Shown here piece by piece: positions 22,160 through 32,636 of a stretch of 64,000 nt of DNA. The stretch is from contig JAUMIR010000003.1 in NCBI GenBank assembly GCA_030847615.1, forward strand, positions 281,846,265 through 281,910,264, given 5' to 3'. Both the position numbers and the translations under genes were made by a program. Origin of the DNA: Gambelia wislizenii (lineage: Eukaryota; Chordata; Lepidosauria; Squamata; Crotaphytidae). Each line of letters opens with the position of its first letter. Positions within the stretch are counted from its first letter, which is position 1. Below the pieces are notes generated by a model. The model searched no databases and had not been told where the DNA came from. It was given only the letters and a program-made list of their open reading frames with translations.

Positions 22160-22375
22160 GCTCCTTTTCCATTGCTGATTTCCATGTGATAAGTCTGTCC
22201 CACTGCAGTTCCAGTTCCCTGGAAGTCATGTGGTGTGAGTGGGCATAATTCTGCTCATCTCCCCCTCTCTGCCCTTCCTCCTTGCTATTCCCAAGCAGGA
22301 TGTTCTCATTTATTATTGATTTCTTTTCTTTAAACAAAAAATTAAGCATATTGTCATAATTTCACAATTGTGTTC
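22160..22375. mobile_element. fragment of a large foldback element
   Basis: The stretch with GTGATAAGTCT, CTCCCCCTCTCTGCCCTTCC and TTGCTATTCCCAAGCAGGAT matches, in the same order, the interior of the element at 61387-62065 (GTGATAAGTCTC, CTCCTCCCTCTCACTCCC, TTGCTATTCCAAAGCAGAAT). No termini are present. Confidence 0.5.
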
Positions 22376-22382
22376 TAACCCC

Positions 22383-22408
<26 letters not shown>
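22383..22408. repeat. (TA)n microsatellite
   Basis: A TA run followed by a short CACACATGCATATG stretch. Confidence 0.95.
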
Positions 22409-22414
<6 letters not shown>

Positions 22415-22784
22415 TGCATATGGTAGGGCATATTGGGGTCAGAAGGCTGGGTTATAGAGGTGGTGCTGATGACACATTGTGGGAACATGAATCGCCAAAG
22501 CAGAGCTAAAGTGCTAATTGGGAGAATGGCGTGATAATAAAGGTGCAAAATTGGTATGTTTCCATTCTTAAACTAGCAAGATTGTGATGGGACAGAAGGC
22601 TGGTGTGATAAATTCCCTTGCCTATGGGAGCTGTGAAACAAGGGGGGTTATTTCTTTGCACTAACTAGTGGAGATGGGATACGGAAACTTTAATTAAGCC
22701 TGCTTGCTTCATGCTAGAAGGTGGACGCAGAGCAGAGGAGCCCTGGCAACACAATGACTGTGAAGGAAGGAAGAAGATAACTAA

Positions 22785-23399
22785 GGACATTATCAGACAT
22801 GGCAAAAATCATGGGATTATGACATCAGGGTAGTGCAAATGGGCCCCACTATCGCACAATGTCATCATCTTCATGTTATTACTCCGTGCTCTAGCCACAA
22901 AAAAGGCATCAGTTCTAATTGATGAGAGAAGCCATCAATAGATCATCAATAGCGCTTTTTTCTCACTATTGACTGCGTGCAAAAACACATCCTATTTTAA
23001 TTGTGAGCTTACAGCATGAATGGACGGTCCTCAGAAAGAAAACCTCTGAGTGACAATGCAAAAACGAAGCACAGAGCACTCTTTTTATGAACTGTCCCAT
23101 CTAGTTTCAACATTTAAATGTTTGTTTCAGTGCTTCTGTGTTCATTTACTTCGTTAAGGTGTTTTTGGAGTATTAAGTGTGCTTGTGTCTTCGCGCAGAA
23201 ACACTGAAATCTCACCCATACTAAATCGCAGAAGTAAACTCCTCTTCTTAAAGTGCTAGTGGTGGTCATGTGATAATTCCGTTGTGGTTCTTTTGCATGA
23301 TTACAGTGACTTGCGATAATATGTGTTATAATGCTATGATGTTTCCGTTATCCTCATTCATGGAATTACACTGTTTTAGATGCTCATCTGATAATGTCT
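22785..23399. mobile_element. foldback MITE, ~615 bp
   Basis: The left end GGACATTATCAGACATG and the right end CATCTGATAATGTCT are inverted partners with one mismatch at the outermost base. Left flank TAA, right flank GAA. Inside, ATGTCATCATC (about 22860), GATTATGACATCA and TTTTATTCTCAC-like stretches are paired with partners in the right half. The element is non-coding. Confidence 0.7.
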
Positions 23400-23620
23400 G
23401 AAGTAAATACCTAGACCTATTACACAGTCTTTGCAAGTTGCAGCAACAAATCAATAAAGCCTTTTAAGTTGTAGCAAGCTGCTACTCTATTAGATGAGCT
23501 GGACATTTGCACACTGCCCTTTCCTCTTGCCTGGAGCTGAGCCTACCAAACCCGTAGGATTTGCACGTTCTTCTCTTACTTGGAGATGACCCACAAAAAC
23601 TGGGTCAAATGTGGAGATCT

Positions 23621-23823
23621 GGGGCCTGTCTACACTGTAGAAATACAGCAGTTTGATACCACTTTATCCGCCATAGTTCTATATCCTATGGAATCCTGGT
23701 CTTTGTAGTTTTGTGTGCTGTTTAGCCTTTTCTATCAGAGAACTCCCATAAATACCAGAATTCCATAGGATAGAACTATTGCAGATAAAGCAATGTCAAA
23801 TTTCTGCAGTGCAGACAGGCCCC
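23621..23823. mobile_element. palindromic MITE, GGGGCCTGTCTACAC type
   Basis: The left end GGGGCCTGTCTACACTGTAG and the right end CTGCAGTGCAGACAGGCCCC are inverted partners. The inner arms (ATCCTATGGAATCCTGG and CCAGAATTCCATAGGAT) also pair. The interior is shared with 12612-12823. The flanks (TGGAGATC and TGGAGTCC) are suggestive of a decayed 8-bp duplication, so hAT-like is a reasonable guess. Confidence 0.7.
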
Positions 23824-23894
23824 TGGAGTCCCTACTTGAGAGGACTTTGTCTAGGTTGGCCTAGGATTGCTCCAGGCTACTGCTTGGTTACTGA

Positions 23895-24479
23895 GGACTT
23901 TATAAGACTAACATGCAAAAACGTTTCTGTCCCATCAAAAGCTAACAGCGTACTTGCCCTGGCAACATAACCCTTTCTTTCAGACGTACCTTCAATAGTG
24001 TCAATAAGCACCCCCACCATTAACAGAGCATGAACAGAGCTCTGTTCACTTCCACGCTCGTGATCTCAATGATTCTCATGAGAAGATGCAAGCACGGTAA
24101 AATTAAAAAATACAACAAAACAAATACAGAAAACGTACAGAGAAGCACAGAAACACACTTTAAAACTTAAAAGTGAACCAGGGAGGTTCATAAAAAGAGT
24201 GTCCCCTACTTGGTTTTTGTGTTCTCACCCAGAAGAGTTCTGGCAGGACCACCCATTGACACTGTATTCATGAGACAAAAATGGTGTGCAGTTTCAAATG
24301 CTGGCAATACCGGCAGAAAAGCGCCACGGAAGATCTATTGACGGCTTGGCCTGCCAATAAAATAGAATGGCTTATTTTCAGGACATTATCACAAAAGAAT
24401 AGTGTCATGCAGTATAGGCTCCCTTTTGCATTCTTCTGGTGTTGTTATGATGCCATTTTTGCCACGTCTTATAAAGTCC
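23895..24479. mobile_element. foldback MITE, 585 bp
   Basis: The ends are GGACTTTATAAGAC and GTCTTATAAAGTCC, a perfect 14-bp inverted pair. The interior is that of the 21551 class, in the same orientation (GAACAGAGCTCTGTTCACTTCC region, CTCATGAGAAGATGC, CCAGGGAGG, GATCTATTGACGGC). Flanks are TGA and TTA. Confidence 0.85.
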
Positions 24480-24705
24480 TTAATCTCATAATCTTTCAGT
24501 GCACATGGCGGCTAGATTGGGTCCATAGGCTAGGTCAGTACATTTAGGGTGTGGAGCAGAGGTGAAACGTAGAAGCTATATGCAAGGCAAGTACAAATAT
24601 GATTGGGTTTGGGACTGGGGCCAGTTGATGGGTAAACAGAAAGCAGATGAGGATGAGATGGCAGGTATGTATGAGCAGGATCATGACTCTGAAACATGTA
24701 AGTAG

Positions 24706-24909
24706 GTGTTGTTGCTGTTGCTGTGTGCCTTCAAGTTATTTCCAGCTTATGGTGACCATAAGGTGAAACTATCACAGGGTTTTCTAAGGGCTAAGAGTGT
24801 GTGACTTGCCCAAGGTCACCCAGTGGGTATTCATGGGCAAACAGGGAATTGAATTCTGGTTTTGAGAGTCATAGTCTGACACTCAGGATCACTACACACT
24901 GCTGGCTCC
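24706..24909 (-). repeat. tRNA-SINE (GGCACACAACAAC-tail family)
   Basis: The plus strand reads TGTTGCTGTTGCTGTGTGCC, TTATGGTGACCATAAGG, then TTGCCCAAGGTCACCCAGTGG, then CACTACACACTGCTGGC. It is the reverse complement of the family at 19012-19228 and 32060-32235. Most of the length is present. Confidence 0.8.
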
Positions 24910-26544
24910 TATGTAAGGAGGTACACAGGATCAAACTCCTATGACATACTAGTACAGAGAGGAAGTGTTAGTGTCCAGTGTGTACTGTCTTGGATGTCTA
25001 AGGCCATCTTTGGGTGATTTGGAGCCAGATAATTCATGCTGTTTTTCCTGCTTGCACCCTGGCCTAAGGTAGCAACAGGAGCTTCACAGGAATGGCTGAC
25101 TTTTCATCTGCCAGAGGTTTATCCCATCTCCCTATTCCTCTGCTCAACCTCTCCTTCCTTTTTTTCCAGCTTGGCTTTTGAAGTACTCCAATGACATCTT
25201 TTGCAGAACCACTCCTGTGATGTTTCCCCTTTGCCAAACAACTGGCTGGAAGCATACTGCCCATCATTCATACCATGCTGAAGTGCTTCTGCAGCCATTC
25301 ACTCAGCTGACTCCTCTTGGTGGATGCCAGATGAGGAGCAGATATGGTGATCCCTGGCAGTCCTTTACACTAGATGCTTGTAGATAGCTCAGTGTGACTC
25401 TGGAAGAGAACTACTGAACATGCTTTAAATTATATATATTTTATTTTTTGTGGGCTACTTTTTCCTTGATAGATGAAGAACCTTGTAAAAGCAGAAACTT
25501 TTCATATAAAATATCAAAGGAAAAAGTATCCATTTTAAAACACTAGGCTCGGTGGACTTACACAACAAGAATAGGATACATTGCAATGGCTATTTTGTCA
25601 CAAATCCTATGAAACTTAAGCTCTGAGCCCAAGTGTAACGCATGGCCTTTGTTATACTATGTCTCAGGACATTGCCATGCTTCCCTGCATTTCTAGGTGA
25701 GAAGATCAATCTCAGGCCAAGTTTCTTCTCAAGAAGGAACTTGATTTTTGTTATGTGAAGTGGTGGCTTAAAGCCAGGGCATCCATTTTAAGTTATTTTT
25801 AGATAGTGCCAGGATTTTCTGGCTCAGCAAGAAGGTGTTTGTATGTGCACTGCACTTGTGGAACATTAGTGTACCAAAAAGCCAAGAATGAAGGAGAGGG
25901 AATGAGGAGAGTGAGGATGGGTGGATTTATTCAATCAGTCATGGTATCTAGACAAAGGCAGAGAGTGGATGGACTGTGTTCCAACTCATGATCCTTCTTG
26001 ATGTACCAGCCCTGGGTCTAGGCACAATCACCAGACCCATCCCTATGATATCACAAGGCCTAGCCCCTGGTCTCAGGTTTTGGCTCTGAAATCTCATGGA
26101 ATGGGAATGCTAACAGCCTGGCAAGTTGAGATGTATGGACAGTGTAGGACCTGGAAAAACTCCCCATGTGTCATATGTACTCTAGATAAGGCCACACAGG
26201 AAGTTAGCACTAGTGGAGTCATGGCAACAGCTTCCTGCCTAGCTGTTGAAAAATGGTTTTCCCCTTCTTCTTGCTTTTGGTTGCCATATGACCTATTTAG
26301 GTGGGTTTTGCCCAGAACCCAAGTTGCCCCATGCTTGTTCCACAATCAGCAGCTGCAGAAGCATTTCCAGTCTATGACCTAACCCACGCCTGCCCCAGCT
26401 TTGTGACATTACAAGGTCTTGCCACTATTACATCATAAGGACCAGCTCCTGATCTCAAATTTTGATCCTGAAATTTCATGGAATGTGATGCTGTTGACCT
26501 GGCGAAATAAAGGGCCTCATGTTTTGTTCTCTCCACCACAAGTA
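24910..26544. other. no gene; weak duplicated block
   Basis: No gene is recognised. Two diverged blocks, 26045-26125 and 26430-26505, share the order ACAAGG, CTCCTGATCTCA/CCTGGTCTCA, TTTTG(A/G)(T/C)CTGAAAT(C/T)TCATGGAATG and A(C/A)CTGGC. This suggests an old internal duplication or two copies of an unrecognised repeat. The rest is unremarkable. Confidence 0.4.
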
Positions 26545-26865
26545 CAGGTTGAGTATCCCTTATCCAGAATTCCAAATTCCAAAATACTCCAAAGTCCAAA
26601 ATTGTCCACATGGGTAGCTGAGATAGTGACACCTTTGCTTTCTGATGGTTCAGTGTACACAAACTTTGTTTCATGCACAAAATTATAAAAGAATGTTCTG
26701 TATAAAGTTACCTTCTGGCTATGTGTATAAAATGTATGTGAAATAGAAATTAATTCTGCATTTAGATTTGGGCCCCATCTCCAAGATATCTCATTATGTA
26801 TATGCAAGTATTCCAAAATCTAAAAAAATCAGAAATATGGAACACTTCTGGTCCCAAGTATACAG
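26545..26865. mobile_element. Tigger/pogo-like MITE, copy 1
   Basis: It starts CAGGTTGAGTATCCCTTATCC after a TA and contains TTTGTTTCATGCACAAAATTAT and ATCTCATTATGTATATGC. The same sequence order, in reverse orientation, occurs at 62664-62975. The right end is internally shortened, with the usual terminal repeat replaced after CTTCTGGTCCCAAGTA. To my recollection the family closely resembles Tigger-type MITEs described from mammals. Confidence 0.75.
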
Positions 26866-28240
26866 GCACTTTGTTCAGTTCTGATACCCTGATAGTAGAA
26901 TGTTACCTTTGATTTTGCCTTCTGATTATTAATAACTACTGTCCACCGAACACATTACAAAAAGGTCTGAAATTTCAGTCTTTTGCCTAGAACCTGCCAA
27001 TATTCAGAAACCCTATTCCCTTTGGATGTGAAACAAAAGGCACAGGGATGCTTCTGGGCCAATCTGCACGGTTTGGTCTGAGGTTTGTTCTGAGGTTATT
27101 TTTGCACTTTCCTCAAAGGATCCTTAAAAAAACCCAAAACAATTTGGCAGTGATGGTTTCAACTTCCAGAATCAGACCACCTATTTAAGGTAGAAACAGG
27201 CAAGCTAGTACATAATGCATACTGATGACATCCTCTAAACCACAAGCTACTGAAAAGCTACAGTGGTAAATTCCACCGGGAAATAATGAGGGAGGAAAAG
27301 CCACACCATGGTATATTGCAATCTGTGCAGCAGCTATTTTTATGAGAAGTAGCCCTACAAGGACATTATTAACATGTCTCTGAGGTACCAACTGCAGAAT
27401 TGCCTCAATCTCATGATTTGTTGAAATTCTAGGACAGCTTTCTCCAAGCTGGCAACCTCCAGATATGTCATGGTAGCACACTGGTGCCTCTGAGCATATC
27501 AAAAGGACCAGGAAGCAAAAGTTGTTGTAGGAGAGTTGCAATCATCAGGCCAAGAAATGAGTACATAGACAGAGATGTGTGTCTAAACTATTTGTCTTTA
27601 CTAAAGCATGTTGGAGAAATATTTACAATGAGTCTGAGACTTCTAGCATACAGACTACATATCACAGCACAATGTACAGTGCAGTCCTGTCACTACAGAG
27701 CCCAGACTGGAAGCACACAGCCTGAGAGCAAAATCCAAGTCAAGTGCAGAGACAGTTAGTGGGTGATGTAGTTATACAGTATAGATACAGTAAGTTATGG
27801 GTTATGCAGTTGGTGGTTCTCACACACATTTTCTCACATAGATAAGGGTCTAGCCTTCATTTCATTCCCACGCCTGTCTCCCAGACATAATCTAGATATG
27901 CTCGCCAGCTGCATTTAGCTTGCTTATTGTTGGCCCCTGCAGGCTGTAGCATACCATACTAGCTCTTTATAGTATAAATTTTCAGTGATAGTATGTCCCA
28001 GTGCCCTGACAAGATATGTCGGTCTACCAGTCCCATTGTCCCCAGCGAGCATGGCCATTGCTTGGGGATGATGGTAGGTATAGTTCAGTTCATCTGGAAG
28101 TGAGGGCTGCATCTAGAGCACTGAACTCTCCTGACTAGATGGTATGTATTCCTGGTCTCTTCCACAGAGTGGAGAGCTATGAAAAATGGGTGCATTACAT
28201 CAGTTTTTGCACACCAGACTCTATTGTGCACCCCACACTA
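26866..28240. other. no gene recognised
   Basis: No repeat could be assigned. Part of 27420-27540 has SINE/MITE-like phrases (CAAGCTGGCAACCTCC, AGTTGTTGTAGGAGAGTTGCA) common in squamate repeats, but no termini are visible. Confidence 0.35.
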
Positions 28241-28528
28241 TAGCCTGATGCAATGCCCTGCAGTAACCTTCTTGTGCAGCTGTGGCCTCAAGGCTTATTC
28301 CATCAAGGCTAGCATGACTTGGTAGTTCCTTGGCCTCAGCTAGCATGACTTGGTAGTTGTCTGGCCATTTTCTAAGGAGTTCAGTCTCTGACTCCTGAGA
28401 ATCCCCTCCAAAATGGTCAAGACTACTGCATAGGACACATGTTTTCATCACAGCATAATGACATCATCTACATACATTGTAAGACATCATTCATCTTTCG
28501 GTTGACCTTCTCCTATGACTCCTCCACT
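28241..28528 (-). mobile_element. Ty1/copia 3' region (PPT and probable LTR part)
   Basis: The segment lies directly downstream of the pol stop codon on the minus strand. It opens with a purine-rich tract (AGTGGAGGAG, 28528-28519) that would serve as plus-strand primer. A 20-bp unit, GCTAGCATGACTTGGTAGTT on the plus strand, is present twice (28308-28327, 28339-28358). About 65-80 bases here recur in inverted orientation at 31016-31082, on the far side of pol. This is best read as LTR or 3' UTR, but its outer limit is not defined. Confidence 0.45.
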
Positions 28529-31018
28529 TTACACTTTGGTGCTAAGACCCAGCCTCTTTGCCAGCTCAATATGGCTTCCCGCTGGAAGGTCTTTTGTGAG
28601 CAGGTCTGCAATGTTGTCCTCGGATGGACAGTAACAGACACAAGACACCTTCTTGTATTAACTGCCTCACATTTTGGTAGTGTACCACAATGTATTTTGT
28701 TCTACTTTTCAGGTTCTCTGTTTCTGCCATTGCTATGCAGGCCTAGGAGTCCTTGTGCACCTCAACAGGCATGTGGCATGGCTCTCCAAGATCTGTTAGC
28801 ATCTGCCTTAACCATTGTACATCACTTGCCATCTCAGACAAGGCAGCAAATTCAGCTTCTATTGTACTCAGGGCCACACAGTTCTGCTTTCTGGATCTCC
28901 ATACTATGGGGCTCTCTGCACATCTGACCATCAAGCTGGTCACAGACTTCCTGTCAGAAGTTTCTGCTGCAAAAGAGCTATCTACATAGCATTCAAGTGT
29001 CATCTGGCTTCCTGCCAACTTCAGACACATGTCTCTTGTCCCCTTGAGATACTTGATTACTCTCTTCAGGGCATTCTAATCTGCCTTCCTATGTTTGGAG
29101 ACCCTCCTACTAAGCACACCAACAGCAAAACTTATGTCAGGTCTGCTGTTATTGGCAATGAACAACAAACTACCAACCACAGAGTGATACAAATCAGGCC
29201 TTTCAAAAACTTTTTCTGTATCTAAATTCACAAAATCTGTAGTCATGGGGGTTCTGACTACCTTGGCCTTGCTTAGCCCACACTTGGCGACAAGATTGTC
29301 TATTTTTTTCCTCTGGCTCAGGAAAAACTCACCAAGACCAGTTCTCTCCACTTCTACACCTAAATAACACTTTAGGTTGCCCAGGTCCTTCAGCTTGAAC
29401 AGTCTTTCCAACTCCACCTGCATATGTTTCATATCATTGGCACTCTTTGCCACCACACAAAGGTCATCCACATAAATCACTAAAATGACAGCATTGTCAC
29501 CTGTCCCCCTGGTATATACACAAGCATCAGCGATGCTTCTTGTATATCCAAGTGTCACCAAAACTTGATGGATGCACTTGTTCCAACAGCGCACACTTTG
29601 CTTCAAGACATAAAGCAACAAGTACACTTTACTCTCTCCTGCACTGTCATACCCTGGGGCCTGCTCCATGAACACTGTCTCTTCCAGATCAGCGTTCAAA
29701 TACACTGTCTCAAAATCAAAATGCTGTACCAACATTTGCCTTTTGGCTGCTACAGCTAACACCATGCTCAGACTCTCTGGCTTTGCTGTGGGAGAAAACA
29801 TCTTATCAAAGGTGGTGTTGTGCTCTTGCGAAAAACCCTTCGCTAATAAATGTGCCTTATACTTCTGTGTCCCATCAGGCATGTCCTTAAGCTTATACAC
29901 CCACTGGCAACCAACAATCTTTTGGTCTTTGGGCCTCTCAACTACTTGGAACACTTGCCTCTCGACCAGTGACTCGAACTCAGAGTCCATTGCTGAGTTC
30001 CATTTTCCTGCTCTTCCTGAGGAAGCTTTAGGAGTTCCTGAAAACTCTCAGGTTCCTCTGCTACAACATTGCACAATCTGGCTTCTTGGACAACAAACTT
30101 GTCAGGAGTTTTTCTAACCCTCTTAGACCTCCTAGGAATGAGCACTCTAGTTATGTCTGACTAATCTTCACTGGGGCTGCTGCTACTGGCTCCCTCTGTG
30201 TCAGGCTCTCTTTTTAGGAACATGTCAGGCTCAATGCTTGGTGGTGGTGGTGGTGTGTGTTGGAGTGGTATGGGAAGTGTCAGGCATTTCTTCCTCTGTT
30301 TCCCCTTCATCATCAGACATTACCTCCCTTCCATTTGTAGGGCTTTTGGGAGTTGCTGGTACATCCGTCCCCAAGGGAACAAACACCTCTTGATTGCAAT
30401 GCAATCTGTCCCATCCTGTATGCAATTCAAAATTTTGGAGTACACCACCTTTCCATGGTGAAGAGAAAATCTGTACTTATTGCCCTCAATACCAAGGAAA
30501 TGCAGCCTTCTCGTTTTAGGCTGCCCAGGCTTCCTTAGGCTTGGGGGTATCAGGACATTTGCATACTGGCCAAATATGCGCAGGTGTTTAAGGTTTGGTG
30601 CTCTACCATAAATATGGAGTCTGATTGACACTAGACGTCCATACTCTATTCATGTGGTAAACAGCAGTTGCCACTGCTTTGCCCCATAGCCCAGCTGGGG
30701 CTTGTGTATCTTCCATCACGTCCTCCTGCATTTGTTTTAGCATCCCATTTTTAATTTCTGCAAGACCATCTTTCCCGGGAGATGTGGGGTTTGCAGTTTT
30801 GTGTCTAATGCCCCTCCTATGCATCCAGGTCTGCAGACTATTAGACAAAAATTCACCAAGCTGGCAACCTTGTAGGGGAATTCCCTTTCAACAGAGTTCA
30901 CCCACTCACGGAACCAGTCTGCAGCCTGACTTTTCTCTTTTAGCAGGTATAAATAGGTGTACCTGCTGTGTCTGTCCACAGTCACTAGGAAGTAGCGGTT
31001 TTCCCCTTCAGTGGGCTG
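28529..31018 (-). pseudogene. Ty1/copia pol relic (integrase, RT, RNase H)
   Basis: Reading on the minus strand, an integrase core comes first (VTVDRHSRYTYLYLLKEKSQ, then SPGKDGLAEIKNGMLKQM). The segment that should carry the second catalytic aspartate is deleted. A linker rich in acidic residues, Thr and His follows (about 30425-30231), with RRSKRVRKTPDK next. Reverse transcriptase then spans about 29990-29200, with VYKLKDMPDGTQKYKAHLLA, KGFSQ and the catalytic YVDD box (29474-29463). RNase H follows with YVDSSFAAETSDRKS and STIEAEFAAL. A terminal block, EDNIADLLTKDLPAG, lies just before the stop at 28529. The IN-RT-RH order and the YVDD and ADxLTK motifs identify Ty1/copia. Damage includes a W-to-stop in RH (about 29073), a stop near 28741 and several frameshifts. 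No gag, protease or intact 5' end is present. Confidence 0.92.
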
Positions 31019-31082
31019 AACTCCTTAGAGAATGGCCAGACAACTGCCAAGTCATGCTAGTCAAGGCATTGCCATTGATGGA
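31016..31082. repeat. inverted copy of the copia 3' flank
   Basis: CTGAACTCCTTAGAGAATGG and AACTGCCAAGTCATGCTAG on the plus strand match the reverse complement of 28301-28390. It abuts the integrase N-terminal coding end directly. A rearranged element, with the LTR piece inverted relative to pol, is the simplest reading. Confidence 0.6.
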
Positions 31083-31650
31083 AGTGCTTTCCCAACAGTA
31101 GCAGGATCTTACAACACCAATAAGACCTACAAATAGAGATGGAGAAAACTGTTGGTTTCATTTCCTTCACATTTAAATTTTTGAAATGTCACATTCTTTC
31201 CAAACCACATATGTAATTAATGAAGGTTGGAAAATTGTTCAGAAATAAACTAAAACAAATGTCTCCCTCATTTGCACTGGCCAGATTCAATAACTACAGT
31301 CACTCACTGGAGGTGTTAAAGATGATGAGCTTCTCAGAACAACAGAGGTGGCAATTGCAAATCAAAATGACTCTTAATAGGGATTCAAAATGACTCTTAA
31401 TAGGTGAGTACTAAAAGCCTGGGCTTGGATGGATGCATCTGTTAGTTCTGATTTCTCATACATTCCCCTTAAAAAATTAAGTCACTTCTTTCCCACCCTG
31501 GGTATATAGAGCTTTGCAAATTAAGTAAATGATGCTTTTAAAAAAGACATGAACTGAACAAAAATTCTTATTCAACCCTACCCATGAATGCACAATGACA
31601 TCTGGATAGGACAATGTAAATGGCTACTTTTTAGTGAACTTGTAATCCTA
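31083..31650. other. no gene recognised
   Basis: AT-rich sequence with no assigned repeat. A near-duplicate of about 24 bases containing TCAAAATGACTCTTAATAGG occurs twice in tandem (about 31363-31403). Confidence 0.4.
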
Positions 31651-32036
31651 CTGTATATACTCATGTATAAGTTGACCTCATGTATAAGTCAAGAGCAGGT
31701 TTTGGGGCCCAAATTATGGATTTTGATACGATCCGTGGATAAGTTGAAGGTTGTTCCATAGAGAAAGAAGACCACGAGTGCTGCCTAAAGGCTAGCTGCC
31801 CCCTCTACTCTCTCAGTGCTTCTTTGAGGGGAAGCATTGAGGGATCACTACTGCCATTTTCCTGCCCAAGCATTCAAAAGGCCAGAAGTGGTGCCATGGT
31901 GGAGAGAGTAGAGGAGGGTCGATGCTTCTTTTTTGATAAGAGTTAAAGTACAGTACTTACATTGAACTGTGGATAAGTCAACCCAGGTTTTTTGGGTCAC
32001 TTTTTAAACTAAAAATGTATTCATGAATATATACAG
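31651..32036. mobile_element. mariner-like MITE with TA duplication, 386 bp
   Basis: The ends CTGTATATACTCATGTATAAG and ATTCATGAATATATACAG are inverted partners, flanked by TA on both sides (31649-31650, 32037-32038). Inner phrases repeat in inverted form (GTATAAGTTGACC and GGATAAGTCAACCC). The element is non-coding. Confidence 0.75.
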
Positions 32037-32059
32037 TAAGTCCTATTGATGAGTCACAA

Positions 32060-32235
32060 CTAGAGTTGTTATTATATGGCATGAAGTAACTCCAATTTAT
32101 GGCAATCCTATCATAGGATTTTCTTGGAAAGATTTGTTTAGAGTTTGCCACTGCCTTTCAAGAAGGCTGAGAGAGTGTGACTTGCCCATGGTCACCCAGT
32201 GGGTGAGAGGAGTTGCCATAGACCAAAAAGTGAGT
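32060..32235 (-). repeat. tRNA-SINE (GGCACACAACAAC-tail family), diverged
   Basis: AATTTATGGCAATCCTATCA, TTTTCTTGGAAAGATTTG, then GAGAGTGTGACTTGCCCATGG and TCACCCAGTGGG match the family at 24706. The tRNA-like end is lost. Confidence 0.65.
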
Positions 32236-32590
32236 TGTAATGGTCTGACTTACACCACAGTAATTCACCAACAGGATGCTGGCTGTAGACAAATCCCATT
32301 GATTCAACCGGTCTGTTCTAGTTGGGACAAACAATAGGATCCAGGCCAGAGAATTTTTCTTCTTTACTTGCTCTATGTTGTATTTTTTCAGATACAGAAA
32401 TTGCTAATTTTGCTCTAATGGGGTAAGTAACATACTACAGGTGTACTCCTGAATTTAAGAGCAAACATTAACAAATAATATTTTCATTGGATTTTGAAAC
32501 TATAAATGCAAAAAGAGGTGAAAAAAAGAAAATAAGAGGAGAGAGGGGAAAAGAAATTCATAGGTTATGAACCATAGAATACAGAAAATA

Positions 32591-32636
<46 letters not shown>

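Noticed and set aside
28439..28927. 162-residue plus-strand frame
   Set aside because: It is antisense to the copia RNase H region, and the sense strand explains the sequence.
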